From the NCBI GenBank assembly GCA_946412245.1, contig CAMKGM010000019.1, forward strand, positions 1-44,629: a DNA stretch of 44,629 bases. The letters are read 5' to 3'. The notes beneath the pieces are model-generated. The model saw only the letters and a list, made by a program, of their open reading frames with translations. It searched no databases and was not told the DNA's origin. Shown one piece after another: positions 19,680 to 28,865 of this stretch (the first letter of the stretch is position 1; the number at the start of each line of letters is the position of its first letter). This DNA is from an uncultured Bacteroidales bacterium (GTDB lineage Bacteria > Bacteroidota > Bacteroidia > Bacteroidales > Muribaculaceae). The position numbers and the translations under genes are program-made.

Positions 19680-19727
19680 GTGTAGTAATAATTATAGTTA
19701 TTATTAATTTATATTAAGTATTCAAAT

Positions 19728-19758
19728 TTTGATATGTGGCAAAAAATGAGGAAATTTG
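19728..19758 (+). promoter_or_regulatory. Promoter of the surA-ostA-mutL operon
   Basis: TTTG (19728-19731), 19 bases, GAAATTTG (19751-19758), one mismatch from TAnnTTTG. It overlaps the TTG at 19756 that opens the longest frame and so supports the ATG at 19822. Confidence 0.6.
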
Positions 19759-19821
19759 CAACGAAAATATAATTTGGGCAACCATGCTGGTGTGCCTTAT
19801 AATCAAGAAAACATAACATCA

Positions 19822-21171
19822 ATGAGAACGAAGTTATTTACAATTATTTGTTTAGCAATATTTTCCGGTTTGGCTTGTTTCTCGCAAAACAATGTTGCAG
19901 AAGAGGTTGTGTGGGTAGTGGGCGATGAACCCATCTTCAAGTCCGACGTTGAAGAGCACTATCTTCAGAGCCAGTATGAGCGAACCCCAATAGCCGGCAA
20001 TCCCTATTGTGTGATTCCTGAGCAAATGGCCATCAACAAATTGTTTCTGCATCAAGCAAAAATTGACACGGTTGAAGTGGCCAATTCTGCTGTGATGCAA
20101 AGTGTCGATGCTCGCATCAACTATTTCATCGCCAATCTGGGATCGAAAGAGAAAGTAGAAGAATACTTTCGCAAACCCATGCCGGAACTTCGCGAGCAAC
20201 TTATCAACACTGTTCGCGAGCAGTACACAATTCAGCAGGTTCAGAACAATCTTACCAAAGATGTAAAAGCCACACCCGCCGATGTGCGCAAGTATTTTAA
20301 TACTTTGCCACAAGATTCACTGCCTTTCATCCCCCGACAGGTTCAAGTTGAGATTATCACTATCAATCCCGTCATTCCCCAGCAAGAGATTGATGAGGTA
20401 AAGGCTCGACTTCGTGACTACTCGCAAAAAGTGAACTCCGGTGAGAGTGATTTCTCAACACTCGCCATTCTATATTCTGAGGATGGTTCGTCGACCTACG
20501 GTGGTGAAATCGGCTTCAAGGGACGTGCCGAATTGCTTCCGGAGTATGCCAATGTGGCATTCAATCTTAGCGATCCCAAGAAGGTGTCCAAAATTGTTGA
20601 AACTGAAGCAGGTTATCACATCATTCAACTCATTGAGAAACGAGGTGACCGCATCAATACCCGCCACATTCTGCTGCGCCCCAAAGTGAATGAGAAAGAT
20701 GTGAACGAAGCTATCACGAAACTGGACTCGCTGCGTGTGGATGTGATTAACAAAAAATATACCTTTGAGGAAGCAGCCATGTACATTTCTCAAGACAAGG
20801 ATTCGCGAAATAATAATGGCATGATGCTCAACGAAAAGAATCACACCAACTTGTTTGAGATGGCCGACCTGCCGCCTGAAGTAGCCAAGCTGGTTGACAA
20901 TATGCAGGTGGGTGATATGTCTCAACCGTTTGTGATGATGAACGCTATGACAAACCGTAAGCAAGTAGCCATTGTGAAACTGGTGAAGCGCATTGAGGGT
21001 CATAAAGCCGACCTTGCCGAGGACTACCAGATACTCAAAGGCATGTATGAGAACAAGAAGAAGGCCGATATCATTGAAAAATGGATTGACGAGAAACAGA
21101 AGAAAACGCACGTCTATATTGAAGACGGATGGCGTAACTGCGAATTTAAATACAACTGGTTAAAGCAATAA
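19822..21171 (+). CDS. SurA-like periplasmic chaperone/prolyl isomerase
   Basis: 449 residues from the ATG at 19822; the longer frame from TTG 19756 would put its start codon inside the promoter and place the signal peptide internally. The signal peptide is residues 1-22 (MRTKLFTIICLAIFSGLACFSQ). A SurA N-terminal helical region (about 25-150) is followed by two PpiC rotamase domains (about 170-270, ending AGYHIIQLIEK, and about 275-390). SurA escorts beta-barrel proteins through the periplasm. It is followed after 6 bases by the OstA-like gene and then mutL, forming an operon that mixes envelope assembly and mismatch repair. Confidence 0.88.
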   Translation: MRTKLFTIICLAIFSGLACFSQNNVAEEVVWVVGDEPIFKSDVEEHYLQSQYERTPIAGNPYCVIPEQMAINKLFLHQAKIDTVEVANSAVMQSVDARINYFIANLGSKEKVEEYFRKPMPELREQLINTVREQYTIQQVQNNLTKDVKATPADVRKYFNTLPQDSLPFIPRQVQVEIITINPVIPQQEIDEVKARLRDYSQKVNSGESDFSTLAILYSEDGSSTYGGEIGFKGRAELLPEYANVAFNLSDPKKVSKIVETEAGYHIIQLIEKRGDRINTRHILLRPKVNEKDVNEAITKLDSLRVDVINKKYTFEEAAMYISQDKDSRNNNGMMLNEKNHTNLFEMADLPPEVAKLVDNMQVGDMSQPFVMMNAMTNRKQVAIVKLVKRIEGHKADLAEDYQILKGMYENKKKADIIEKWIDEKQKKTHVYIEDGWRNCEFKYNWLKQ

Positions 21172-21177
21172 ATCCCT

Positions 21178-23034
21178 TTGTTCAACCGTCAACATACCAT
21201 ATCAACAGGGCATAAGGGCCATCGCAAGGCCTTATGCCTTTTGCTTCTTGTCATGGCTGTGATTTCAGGCGTTAGCGTCATGGCACAATCAAAGCCATCA
21301 CGCACATCCCAATCGCAAACAAGCACAGTGCGCCAAAAGAAGATCACGCCACAAATTCCTAAAGCTGACCGTTACCAGCCCAACAAGGTGTTTTTGGAGC
21401 ATGCCGATATTCTCGAGGCTAATTCAGCCAACTTTGAGTTCCAAATATTGCGTTACAATGTTGTCTTTAGGCGTGGCAATATGTATCTGTACTGCGACAG
21501 CGCGCATTTCTATGACAAAACCAATAGCATTGACGCTTTCGGTAATGTGCGCATGACACGCGGCAACAACATGAACGGCTCGGCCAACAATCTGCACTAT
21601 GACGGCATAACCGAGATGCTTAACTTGATGGAAAATGTGGTCATTGAAAAAGACGGCCGAGTGCTATCGTCTGACTACATTGACTATGATGTGAAAGCCA
21701 ATACAGGCCGTTACAGTAATGGTGGCAACCTTCGAGATACCGACGGTAAAGATTTGTCCTCAGTCTTAGGTACTTATGATTTCAATAGTGATAAAGCCTA
21801 TTTCTCAGAGAACGTGGTGCTGGTTAACGATCGCGAAAAATATGTAATGAACACCGACCGCATGAACTATGACACCCGTTCAAAGGTGGCAACGATTCTT
21901 GAAGAGACGGTCATCGTGTCAGACAGCAACAAGATTTATACCAATCAAGGCATATATAATACCGCCACTGAGCGTGCCACGTTATATAACCGTTCGCGAC
22001 TTGTGGCTAAGGATGGGAAAACCCTGACCGGCGATACGCTCTACTATGACCGAAAAAAGAGTGAGGGCAGTGCCAAAGGTAGCATCGTAGTCACTGACCC
22101 CAAGCACGACCTTATTTTGGACGGAGATTATGGCTATCACAACGAGGCCACGCACGTTTCATATGCTACTCGTCGGGCCAGGGCTCGTCAGTTTTCAAAG
22201 AATGATACTCTCTTTTTCCACGGCGACACGCTCAAGACCTATGTGTACTACAATGGCACTGATAGTGTCAGGGTGCTCATGGCCACTAACGGTGTGCGAT
22301 TCTACAGAAAAGATATTCAAGGATTGTGCGGGTATCTCACTTTTGCGAATAATGACTCTATCTTGAATCTCTATAATCATCCCATCGTGTGGAGCGGAGA
22401 ACGTCAAATATATAGTGAAAACGAGATCAATGTGCACTTGCAGGACAGTACATCCATAGACTGGGCTACCATTCCCAATCAAGGGCTTTTGGTAGAACAC
22501 CTTGGCGAAGTGTACTACAACCAATTGACCGGCAAAACCATCAAGGCTCTGTTTGAAAAAGTCGACACAGTTGAAAACGGGAAGCGTCGCAAGGGTGTGG
22601 ATTTACGTCATGTGGATGTGACGGGTAATGTGCGCACCGTGTTCTTTCCGATGGAAGAGGATTCAACCTACAACAAGTGCGTACGCACAGAGAGCGGTTT
22701 CCTCTCTCTTGACCTCAAATCACGGCAAGAAATTGAAAAAATCAAGTTGTGGCCTGAGGTGAACGGCACAGTAACGCCGCTATTCGTCATCAAGAAATCG
22801 CAGCTCTATCTTGAGAAAGCCTTTAAATGGTTTGACGACTTGCGACCAAAGGACCCTGACGATATCTTCAATATTTCTGCCGAAATGCGTGCTATGATCG
22901 ACAGTCCGTATGTGGTCCAAGAGAAAGAGTTGGAACGCATTTCGCTCTCAAGTGGCAATAATGTTGACACACATGAAGGAGAAGAGGGGAAATCTACTGC
23001 TGTGCCCAATCCGGAAGAAGGAGGTGCCAAATGA
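21178..23034 (+). CDS. OstA/LptA-like periplasmic protein
   Basis: 618 residues with an N-terminal signal segment (about residues 17-36, ALCLLLLVMAVISGVSVMAQ). The body repeats short beta-strand units about 25-35 residues apart (patterns such as YLYCDSAHFYDKTNSIDAFGNVRM and LTGDTLYYD), the beta-jellyroll of the OstA/LptA/LptC family (OstA_2 type). The likely role is lipopolysaccharide transport across the periplasm. The start is unusual: no ATG precedes the signal peptide, so I use TTG at 21178, 6 bases after the surA stop and in the same frame. The next ATG would cut the signal peptide in half. The stop overlaps the mutL ATG. Confidence 0.82.
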   Translation: MFNRQHTISTGHKGHRKALCLLLLVMAVISGVSVMAQSKPSRTSQSQTSTVRQKKITPQIPKADRYQPNKVFLEHADILEANSANFEFQILRYNVVFRRGNMYLYCDSAHFYDKTNSIDAFGNVRMTRGNNMNGSANNLHYDGITEMLNLMENVVIEKDGRVLSSDYIDYDVKANTGRYSNGGNLRDTDGKDLSSVLGTYDFNSDKAYFSENVVLVNDREKYVMNTDRMNYDTRSKVATILEETVIVSDSNKIYTNQGIYNTATERATLYNRSRLVAKDGKTLTGDTLYYDRKKSEGSAKGSIVVTDPKHDLILDGDYGYHNEATHVSYATRRARARQFSKNDTLFFHGDTLKTYVYYNGTDSVRVLMATNGVRFYRKDIQGLCGYLTFANNDSILNLYNHPIVWSGERQIYSENEINVHLQDSTSIDWATIPNQGLLVEHLGEVYYNQLTGKTIKALFEKVDTVENGKRRKGVDLRHVDVTGNVRTVFFPMEEDSTYNKCVRTESGFLSLDLKSRQEIEKIKLWPEVNGTVTPLFVIKKSQLYLEKAFKWFDDLRPKDPDDIFNISAEMRAMIDSPYVVQEKELERISLSSGNNVDTHEGEEGKSTAVPNPEEGGAK

Positions 23035-24872
23035 GCGACATCATAAAACTGCTTCCTGACTCAGTTGCTAATCAAATAGCGGCGGGTGAGGTCATTCAGC
23101 GTCCGTCTTCGGTCATCAAGGAACTTGTGGAGAATGCGATTGACGCGCATGCCACGCGCATTGAGATTGTGCTCAAGGATGCCGGACGCACACTCATTCA
23201 AGTGGTAGACAATGGTGACGGCATGACTGAGACCGATGCTCGCTTGGCATTTGAGCGGCATAGCACATCAAAGATTGCTCAAGCTGCCGACCTGTTTACG
23301 TTGCACACGATGGGTTTCAGAGGCGAAGCACTGGCATCAATTGCCGCCATCGCGCATGTGGAATTGCGCACACGACGCCGTGGCGCAGAATTGGGTACAA
23401 GACTTTTTATCAATGCATCAACTTGCGAAAGCCAAGAACCTGACATGTGCCCTGAGGGCTCGAACTTTATGGTGAAGAACATTTTCTTTAATGTGCCGGC
23501 CCGTCGCAAATTTTTGAAAAGCAATCAGGTTGAACTGAGTAATATTGTCAAGGAGTTTGAGAAACTGGCACTCATAAATCCTGAAGTTGAGTTTTCGCTT
23601 ACTCACAATGATAATGTGATGTATAAACTCTTGCCCGGCAATTTAAAGCAACGCATTTCATCATTGTTTGGGCGCAATGTCGATCAACAAATATTGCCTT
23701 TGAACATCAGTACGTCGCTCGTCACGCTTCACGGTTATGTGGGTAAACCCGAGAATGCTCGGCGCCGTGGTGCTTTGCAATATCTCTTTGTGAATGGCCG
23801 CTACATGCGCCATCCTTATTTCCACAAGGCCATTCTGTCGTGCTACGATCAAATTATTCCGGCTGACACGCAACCTAACTATTTTATAGTTTTTGATGTC
23901 GATCCCGAAACCATTGATGTCAATATTCATCCCACTAAAACCGAGATAAAATTTGAGAATGAAATGCCCATTTGGCAGATTCTCGCCGCAGCGGTGAAGG
24001 AATCAATAGGGCGCTTCAGTGCGGTTCCGCAGATTGATTTTGATCAGCAAGGAGCCATCAATATTCCTAATTTGAGTAGTCACACTGCAGTGACACCTCC
24101 TGCTAATGGGTCAGACCCCGGTTACAATCCGTTCAACACCTCAGCGAGCCGAAAATCTCAACACGATTCGGATAAGGCCATTATTACCGACTGGGAGAAA
24201 CTCTATGAGAATTTTACAGGAAGCAAAAATGACATCGGCGACACACCAACAGCACAGCCAGACGTGCTTAATACTGAAAATGTTGAAAACAGACTGATTG
24301 AGAGCGACAAGAGTGTGACCAAATGCATGCAGTTCAAGTCACGCTACTTGTTGTCGCCTGTCAAGTCGGGTTTGATGGTCATTGATCAGCACCGTGCCCA
24401 TGTCAAGGTGCTATATGAAAAATACATTCACCAGATTCAAGGTGAAAGAGTGAAATCTCAATCCATTTTGTTCCCGGATGTGATTCATCTCACGCCAACT
24501 CAAAGTATTATCCTAAAAGAGCTTGAGCCTGAGATGGAGAAGATGGGATTCAGTCTATCGGCATTGAGCGGTGACGATTGGTCAATCAATGCTATACCTG
24601 CAGGCTTGGGCTCATTTGATGTGAAGGACACGCTCACACAAGTTATAGAAGGAGTAACCTCAGGAGGAGACAATATTACCAATACCATCTACAGCAAGAT
24701 TGCCTTGACAGTGGCACGAAATTCAGCAATTCCTTATGGCAAGGAGCTGAGCCAAATTGAAATGGAAGAACTGCTTGCCCAATTGCTACAGTTGAGTAAT
24801 CCAAATTATACTCCCGATGGAAAGACCATCATTGCCGTCATTGGCAATGACCAGATTGAGAAACTCTTTTAA
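23031..24872 (+). CDS. mutL: DNA mismatch repair protein MutL
   Basis: 613 residues. The N-terminal GHKL ATPase is complete: ENAIDA (34-39), DNGDGM (60-65) and GFRGEALASI (95-104), with the transducer motif VDVNIHPTKTEIKF (296-308). A linker (about 330-430) and C-terminal dimerisation domain follow. The three endonuclease motifs of nicking MutL proteins are degenerate: DQHA(x2)E(x4)E reads DQHRAHVKVLYE (452-463), ACHxxIR reads VARNSA (561-566) and CPHGRPT reads TPDGKT (594-599). So this protein probably does not cut DNA itself. The ATG overlaps the ostA TGA by 4 bases, indicating translational coupling. Confidence 0.96.
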   Translation: MSDIIKLLPDSVANQIAAGEVIQRPSSVIKELVENAIDAHATRIEIVLKDAGRTLIQVVDNGDGMTETDARLAFERHSTSKIAQAADLFTLHTMGFRGEALASIAAIAHVELRTRRRGAELGTRLFINASTCESQEPDMCPEGSNFMVKNIFFNVPARRKFLKSNQVELSNIVKEFEKLALINPEVEFSLTHNDNVMYKLLPGNLKQRISSLFGRNVDQQILPLNISTSLVTLHGYVGKPENARRRGALQYLFVNGRYMRHPYFHKAILSCYDQIIPADTQPNYFIVFDVDPETIDVNIHPTKTEIKFENEMPIWQILAAAVKESIGRFSAVPQIDFDQQGAINIPNLSSHTAVTPPANGSDPGYNPFNTSASRKSQHDSDKAIITDWEKLYENFTGSKNDIGDTPTAQPDVLNTENVENRLIESDKSVTKCMQFKSRYLLSPVKSGLMVIDQHRAHVKVLYEKYIHQIQGERVKSQSILFPDVIHLTPTQSIILKELEPEMEKMGFSLSALSGDDWSINAIPAGLGSFDVKDTLTQVIEGVTSGGDNITNTIYSKIALTVARNSAIPYGKELSQIEMEELLAQLLQLSNPNYTPDGKTIIAVIGNDQIEKLF

Positions 24873-24905
24873 GCATCAATATCACAACAGAATAAAGACG
24901 TAGCA

Positions 24906-25721
24906 ATGATTGATTTCAGAGGCATTACATCGCACACTGATTTATATAATTTTCATGCACACACACCTTATTGTGACGGCCATGCCCCCATGGAAGACTT
25001 CATTGTTGAGGCCGTGAGGCAGGGGTTTACTCACTTTGGGTTCTCGCCTCATTCACCCATCAAGTTTGAGAGCTCATGCAACATGACCCATGACGATGTG
25101 CCGACCTATCTGAATGAGGTGCAAAGACTGCGTGAAATTTATGGCAATCGGCTTTCAATTTACGCATCAATGGAGATTGATTATACCGATGAATTTGGAC
25201 CATCAGATCCATATTTTCAGGAGTTGCCATTAGATTACCGCATAGGGTCAGTGCATTTCATTCCATCCTTTGCTAACGATGGCACATATATTGACATTGA
25301 TGGCCGTCCGGAGGGTTTTATAGAGAAGATGCACCTATTTTTTTACAATGATATAGAATCAGTGATACGCAGTTTCTATACTCAATCTATGAAAATGGTT
25401 GAGTCAGGCGGTTTTGATGTGATTGGACATTTTGACAAGATAGGCTTCAATGCCGAGGCTTTCAGCCCGGGCATAACTGCTCATGAATGGTATGACAAAC
25501 TGGTTCTTGAGTTGTTTGAGGCAATCATGGACCATCATTATGTGATTGAAATCAACACTAAAGCTTGGGAGCAGCGAGGTCGGTTTTATCCACATGCCAA
25601 GTTCTTTGAAAAACTGCGCAAATGTGATGCTCCGATAATCGTCAATAGCGACGCACATTATCCTGAACGCATCAATTCAGGACGCTATGAAGCATTGAAG
25701 CTCTACAATGCTACAAGGTGA
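24906..25721 (+). CDS. PHP-domain phosphoesterase (histidinol-phosphatase HisJ-like)
   Basis: 271 residues with a PHP metal-binding fold: HAH (His17, His19) near the N-terminus, SPHSP, the acidic SMEIDY segment, GSVHFIP, GHFDK and SDAHYPERIN near the end. These are the ligand motifs of the trinuclear metal site of HisJ-type histidinol-phosphatases. No other histidine genes are nearby, so the substrate could be different. The gene starts 33 bases after mutL without a visible promoter and is probably the last gene of that operon. Its stop abuts the stop of the converging DUF1963 gene with no bases between. Confidence 0.85.
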   Translation: MIDFRGITSHTDLYNFHAHTPYCDGHAPMEDFIVEAVRQGFTHFGFSPHSPIKFESSCNMTHDDVPTYLNEVQRLREIYGNRLSIYASMEIDYTDEFGPSDPYFQELPLDYRIGSVHFIPSFANDGTYIDIDGRPEGFIEKMHLFFYNDIESVIRSFYTQSMKMVESGGFDVIGHFDKIGFNAEAFSPGITAHEWYDKLVLELFEAIMDHHYVIEINTKAWEQRGRFYPHAKFFEKLRKCDAPIIVNSDAHYPERINSGRYEALKLYNATR

Positions 25722-26543
25722 TTATGAAGCCGTGAAGGCATATAAGACACTCGAGAAATCTAATTTCCTCAAGTTCCCTTCTGATATCAAGAAGTTGGCG
25801 ACACCCATATCGCCCCACATGAGTAGTTCTCCATCATCGGTGAATTGCGAATCAAGTTGCAGTAACACTGTGTCAAAACGATGATACTGTTCTTCATTTC
25901 GGGTATCTCCTTGGCTGAACTTTGGCCAGCCTAACAGTTGATGTCGTGGTTCGGGAGTGAACATGAGTTCCTGTTCAATGTGACACATGTCGTCGTTCTC
26001 AAAGAATTGGAAAATTTCACCGGGATTTTTCTCGCCGAATAATCTTTCTACCACCTGATGGTAAATCATGGGAAATGCGAGGTCATTCATGTTCATAAAC
26101 GAGAGAGCCGGTTCCAAGTCAAGAGCGACTGATCTATGCAGGGGACTGTTTTCACACTCCTCGAGGCATGGCGCATCTATTTTAATTGCCTCTTTGATGT
26201 CAGGGTGGTACACAATCCTAAAAGTCTCTTGCTGATCAGGTTCCTTAAAGTTCACGCCATAGATGAGAGGAGTGCCGGTTGCAATGAAGAACTGCAATAT
26301 GCCAGTAGCCGGTAATAAGTCTGACTCAATGTCGGCAAGATTAATTTGGGCAAGAAGGCTCATTTTTGTGCCATCGTATTCCGGGTAGGGCATATCGGCC
26401 GACCAGTAGGGTAGACCACCCAATTTACTGTCAGTGATACCGGGTTCCCTATCAAACACGGGTTTGAGGGTAATGCATGGCTTTGCCGTAAGTTGCTTCA
26501 CTTCATCAATGAAAAGTTGAGCGCGATTTGAGTCTGATGTCAT
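25722..26543 (-). CDS. DUF1963 (YwqG-like) protein
   Basis: 273 residues, cytoplasmic. Hallmarks of DUF1963 are the segment around LGGLPYWSADMPYPEY, then MSLLAQINLADI, an ILQFF strand, and a C-terminal HQLLGWPKF and GDTRNEEQY-like region ending in MWGDMGVANFLI. The family is widespread and its function unknown. It starts 5 bases after the FAD dehydrogenase stop, so the two form a leftward operon; no functional link is evident. Confidence 0.88.
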   Translation of the reverse strand: MTSDSNRAQLFIDEVKQLTAKPCITLKPVFDREPGITDSKLGGLPYWSADMPYPEYDGTKMSLLAQINLADIESDLLPATGILQFFIATGTPLIYGVNFKEPDQQETFRIVYHPDIKEAIKIDAPCLEECENSPLHRSVALDLEPALSFMNMNDLAFPMIYHQVVERLFGEKNPGEIFQFFENDDMCHIEQELMFTPEPRHQLLGWPKFSQGDTRNEEQYHRFDTVLLQLDSQFTDDGELLMWGDMGVANFLISEGNLRKLDFSSVLYAFTAS

Positions 26544-26548
26544 GATGA

Positions 26549-28120
26549 TTATTGGTTAGCTGTTAATGATTGGAATAGATCGTCAGCGCAACGTTCACCG
26601 TCAATAGCACTGCTCACAATGCCTCCGGCGTAACCGGCTCCTTCTCCACAGGGATAAAGTCCACAAATAGTGATGTGATGCAACAGCTCACTGTCGCGAG
26701 GAATGCGCACCGGCGATGAAGTCCTGGTTTCAACACCAATAACGATGGCATCGTTGGTAAGGAATCCTTTGGCAATTCTTCCAAAGGTGTCAAATCCCTT
26801 GCGCAACCTTGTGCTGATAAATGGCGGAAGCCATTGGTCAAGGCGTGAAGGATGTAGTCCTGCGGCAAACGACGATGGAGGAATGAGTTTTGAAGGCTTG
26901 CCATCGACAAAGTCCTTCATGCGTTGTGCTCCCGCAACTTGGCTGTTGCCGGCTTGACGAAAACATTCTTGTTCCAGGTCTTCCTGGAATCGCATCATAG
27001 CGAGCACACCTTCGTGTGCATATTTATCGGGCAAGTCTTCAGGATGAATCTCAACAACCATACCAGAGTTTGCCCAGTAAGAACCACGATTAGATGGTGA
27101 CATCCCGTTGACAACCAATTGACCTGGAGCACTTGCAGCAGGCACAACAATTCCACCCGGGCACATGCAGAATGAGTAAACGCCACGGCCATCAACTTGC
27201 GTGACAAAGTTGTATTCGGCAGGAGGCAAGAATTGCCCCCTGCCATTGGGGTTGTGATATTGAATCTGGTCGATGATGTGCTGCGGGTGTTCAAGTCTCA
27301 CACCCATAGCCAGTGCTTTCGGTTCAAGTTCAATCTGCTGGTCATGGAGCATATGATACACATCACGGGCTGAGTGCCCGGTGGCAAGAATTACCGGTCC
27401 GTGAAATTGCTCACCGCTTGCACATTCCACACCTTTCACCTCAGCACCATTAAGCAAGAGACGTGTGACGCGGGTTTCAAAATGCACCTCGCCGCCACAG
27501 TTGAGAATGGTGTTGCGCATGTTCTCAATAATGTGCGGCAGTTTATCTGAGCCTATGTGCGGATGCGCGTCAATCAATATATTCTCGCTGGCACCATGCT
27601 GATGAAAGATGCCCAGTATGCGGTCGACTGACCCGCGCTTTTTGCTGCGTGTGTACAGTTTTCCGTCGCTATAGGCTCCGGCACCACCTTCGCCAAAGCA
27701 ATAATTGCTATCGGGGTCAATGATGCCTTCGCGGGAAATACGCGCCACATCCACTCGACGGTCATTCACGTTCTTGCCCCGTTCAAGCACGATGGGTTTC
27801 ACACCCAGTTCTATCAATCGCAATGCAGCAAAGAGTCCACCGGGACCGGCACCCACTACAATGGCTTGTTTGTCACCTTCAACAGGATTGTAGATGATGG
27901 GGTCAATGAGATAATCTTTTTTTACAGGCTCGTCGATATAGGCTCGAACCTTGAGATTGACCATTACATTGCGTTGCCGCGCATCAATAGAACGCTTGAT
28001 GATGCGCACACCCTTGATGCGTGATGGCACGATGCGTTTGTCGCGCGCTATGCATCTTGCAATCTCGTTGTTGTCAACTGCTATGCGAGGCGTTACTCTT
28101 ATTTGATATTCTTCAACCAT
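26549..28120 (-). CDS. Uncharacterised FAD-dependent dehydrogenase (COG2509-like)
   Basis: 523 residues. An N-terminal extension of about 80 residues (VTPRIAVDNNEIARCIARDKRI onward) precedes a Rossmann FAD-binding motif GAGPGG at residues 90-95 followed by LERG. A GEGGAGAYSDGKLYTR segment, a GHSARDVYHML segment and a C-terminal GEGAGYAGGIVSSAIDG motif are typical of this conserved but uncharacterised NAD(FAD)-dependent dehydrogenase family. Substrate unknown. It is the first gene of a two-gene leftward operon and shares its promoter region with the divergent HAD phosphatase gene. Confidence 0.9.
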   Translation of the reverse strand: MVEEYQIRVTPRIAVDNNEIARCIARDKRIVPSRIKGVRIIKRSIDARQRNVMVNLKVRAYIDEPVKKDYLIDPIIYNPVEGDKQAIVVGAGPGGLFAALRLIELGVKPIVLERGKNVNDRRVDVARISREGIIDPDSNYCFGEGGAGAYSDGKLYTRSKKRGSVDRILGIFHQHGASENILIDAHPHIGSDKLPHIIENMRNTILNCGGEVHFETRVTRLLLNGAEVKGVECASGEQFHGPVILATGHSARDVYHMLHDQQIELEPKALAMGVRLEHPQHIIDQIQYHNPNGRGQFLPPAEYNFVTQVDGRGVYSFCMCPGGIVVPAASAPGQLVVNGMSPSNRGSYWANSGMVVEIHPEDLPDKYAHEGVLAMMRFQEDLEQECFRQAGNSQVAGAQRMKDFVDGKPSKLIPPSSFAAGLHPSRLDQWLPPFISTRLRKGFDTFGRIAKGFLTNDAIVIGVETRTSSPVRIPRDSELLHHITICGLYPCGEGAGYAGGIVSSAIDGERCADDLFQSLTANQ

Positions 28121-28139
28121 GCCATGAAATTCTTATTTG

Positions 28140-28147
28140 CAAAATTA
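28140..28147 (-). promoter_or_regulatory. -7 box for the FAD dehydrogenase operon
   Basis: TAATTTTG on the minus strand, 19 bases before the ATG at 28120. Its expected -33 site falls on the opposing -7 box at 28169-28176, and no TTTG is present there. Confidence 0.6.
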
Positions 28148-28168
28148 CTATAAATGACGATATTTTGC

Positions 28169-28176
28169 TAATTTTG
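28169..28176 (+). promoter_or_regulatory. -7 box for the HAD phosphatase gene
   Basis: TAATTTTG on the plus strand, 42 bases before the ATG at 28219 and 21 bases from the opposing box. No TTTG at the expected distance. Confidence 0.55.
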
Positions 28177-28218
28177 CACTTATTTTCTAATTCTCGCATC
28201 TTTGTTAAGATGTAATCA

Positions 28219-28860
28219 ATGACAGCAATGAAGAAAAAAATAGGCGTTTTGTTTGACTTGGACGGTGTGTTGCTCGACACTGAGGGGTTTTATAGTGATC
28301 TTTGGGAGAAGGTAAATGACCGTTTCCCTACAGGAGTGCCAAATTTTTCGCAGGTTATCAAGGGCTCGAATCTTGAAAAGATTTTGAACACCTATTTTGC
28401 TCCTGAGCATCATGACGATATTGTGTCAATGTTGGGTGAGTTTCAGCGAAACATGCGCTACAATTTCTTTAATGGTGTGACTGAGTTTCTTGTTGCTCTG
28501 AAACAAGCAGGTATCCCAATGTGTGTGGTGACCAGCAGTGACGAGGCCAAGATGCAGGCTGTCTATGCCCAACACCCTCATTTCACTGATTTCTTTGATG
28601 CAATAGTTGTGGGTAATATGGTGACACGTTGCAAACCTGATCCTGAGTGTTTCTTGATGGGCGCCGAACGGATTGGGTGTAATATTGCAGATTGTTATGT
28701 GTTTGAGGACTCGTTTAGCGGTCTTGCTGCCGGAATGGCTACAGGCGCACATGTCATTGCACTGGCAACGACCAATAGCCGTGAATCGCTAAAAGGGAAA
28801 GCCAACAAAATCATTGATAACTTTGTTGGCTTTACGATAGATGATATGCTCTCGGTATAA
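28219..28860 (+). CDS. HAD family hydrolase (phosphatase or phosphomutase type)
   Basis: 213 residues. HAD motif I is FDLDGVLLDTE with nucleophile Asp13 and Asp15; motif II is VVTSSD, motif III the lysine in CKPDP and motif IV the VFEDSFSG acidic pair. A helical cap between motifs I and II makes it subfamily I, like beta-phosphoglucomutase or small sugar phosphatases. The Asp-Leu-Asp-Gly-Val motif fits both. ATG 28219 and ATG 28228 are both possible starts; the second gives MKKKIGVLF. It converges on nadC with 5 bases between stops. Confidence 0.9.
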   Translation: MTAMKKKIGVLFDLDGVLLDTEGFYSDLWEKVNDRFPTGVPNFSQVIKGSNLEKILNTYFAPEHHDDIVSMLGEFQRNMRYNFFNGVTEFLVALKQAGIPMCVVTSSDEAKMQAVYAQHPHFTDFFDAIVVGNMVTRCKPDPECFLMGAERIGCNIADCYVFEDSFSGLAAGMATGAHVIALATTNSRESLKGKANKIIDNFVGFTIDDMLSV

Positions 28861-28865
28861 AGAAA

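Noticed and set aside
20470-21111. 213-residue open frame antisense to the surA-like gene
   Set aside because: Hydrophobic shadow frame of a well-supported coding gene, with no regulatory signals; codon bias of the sense gene explains its length.
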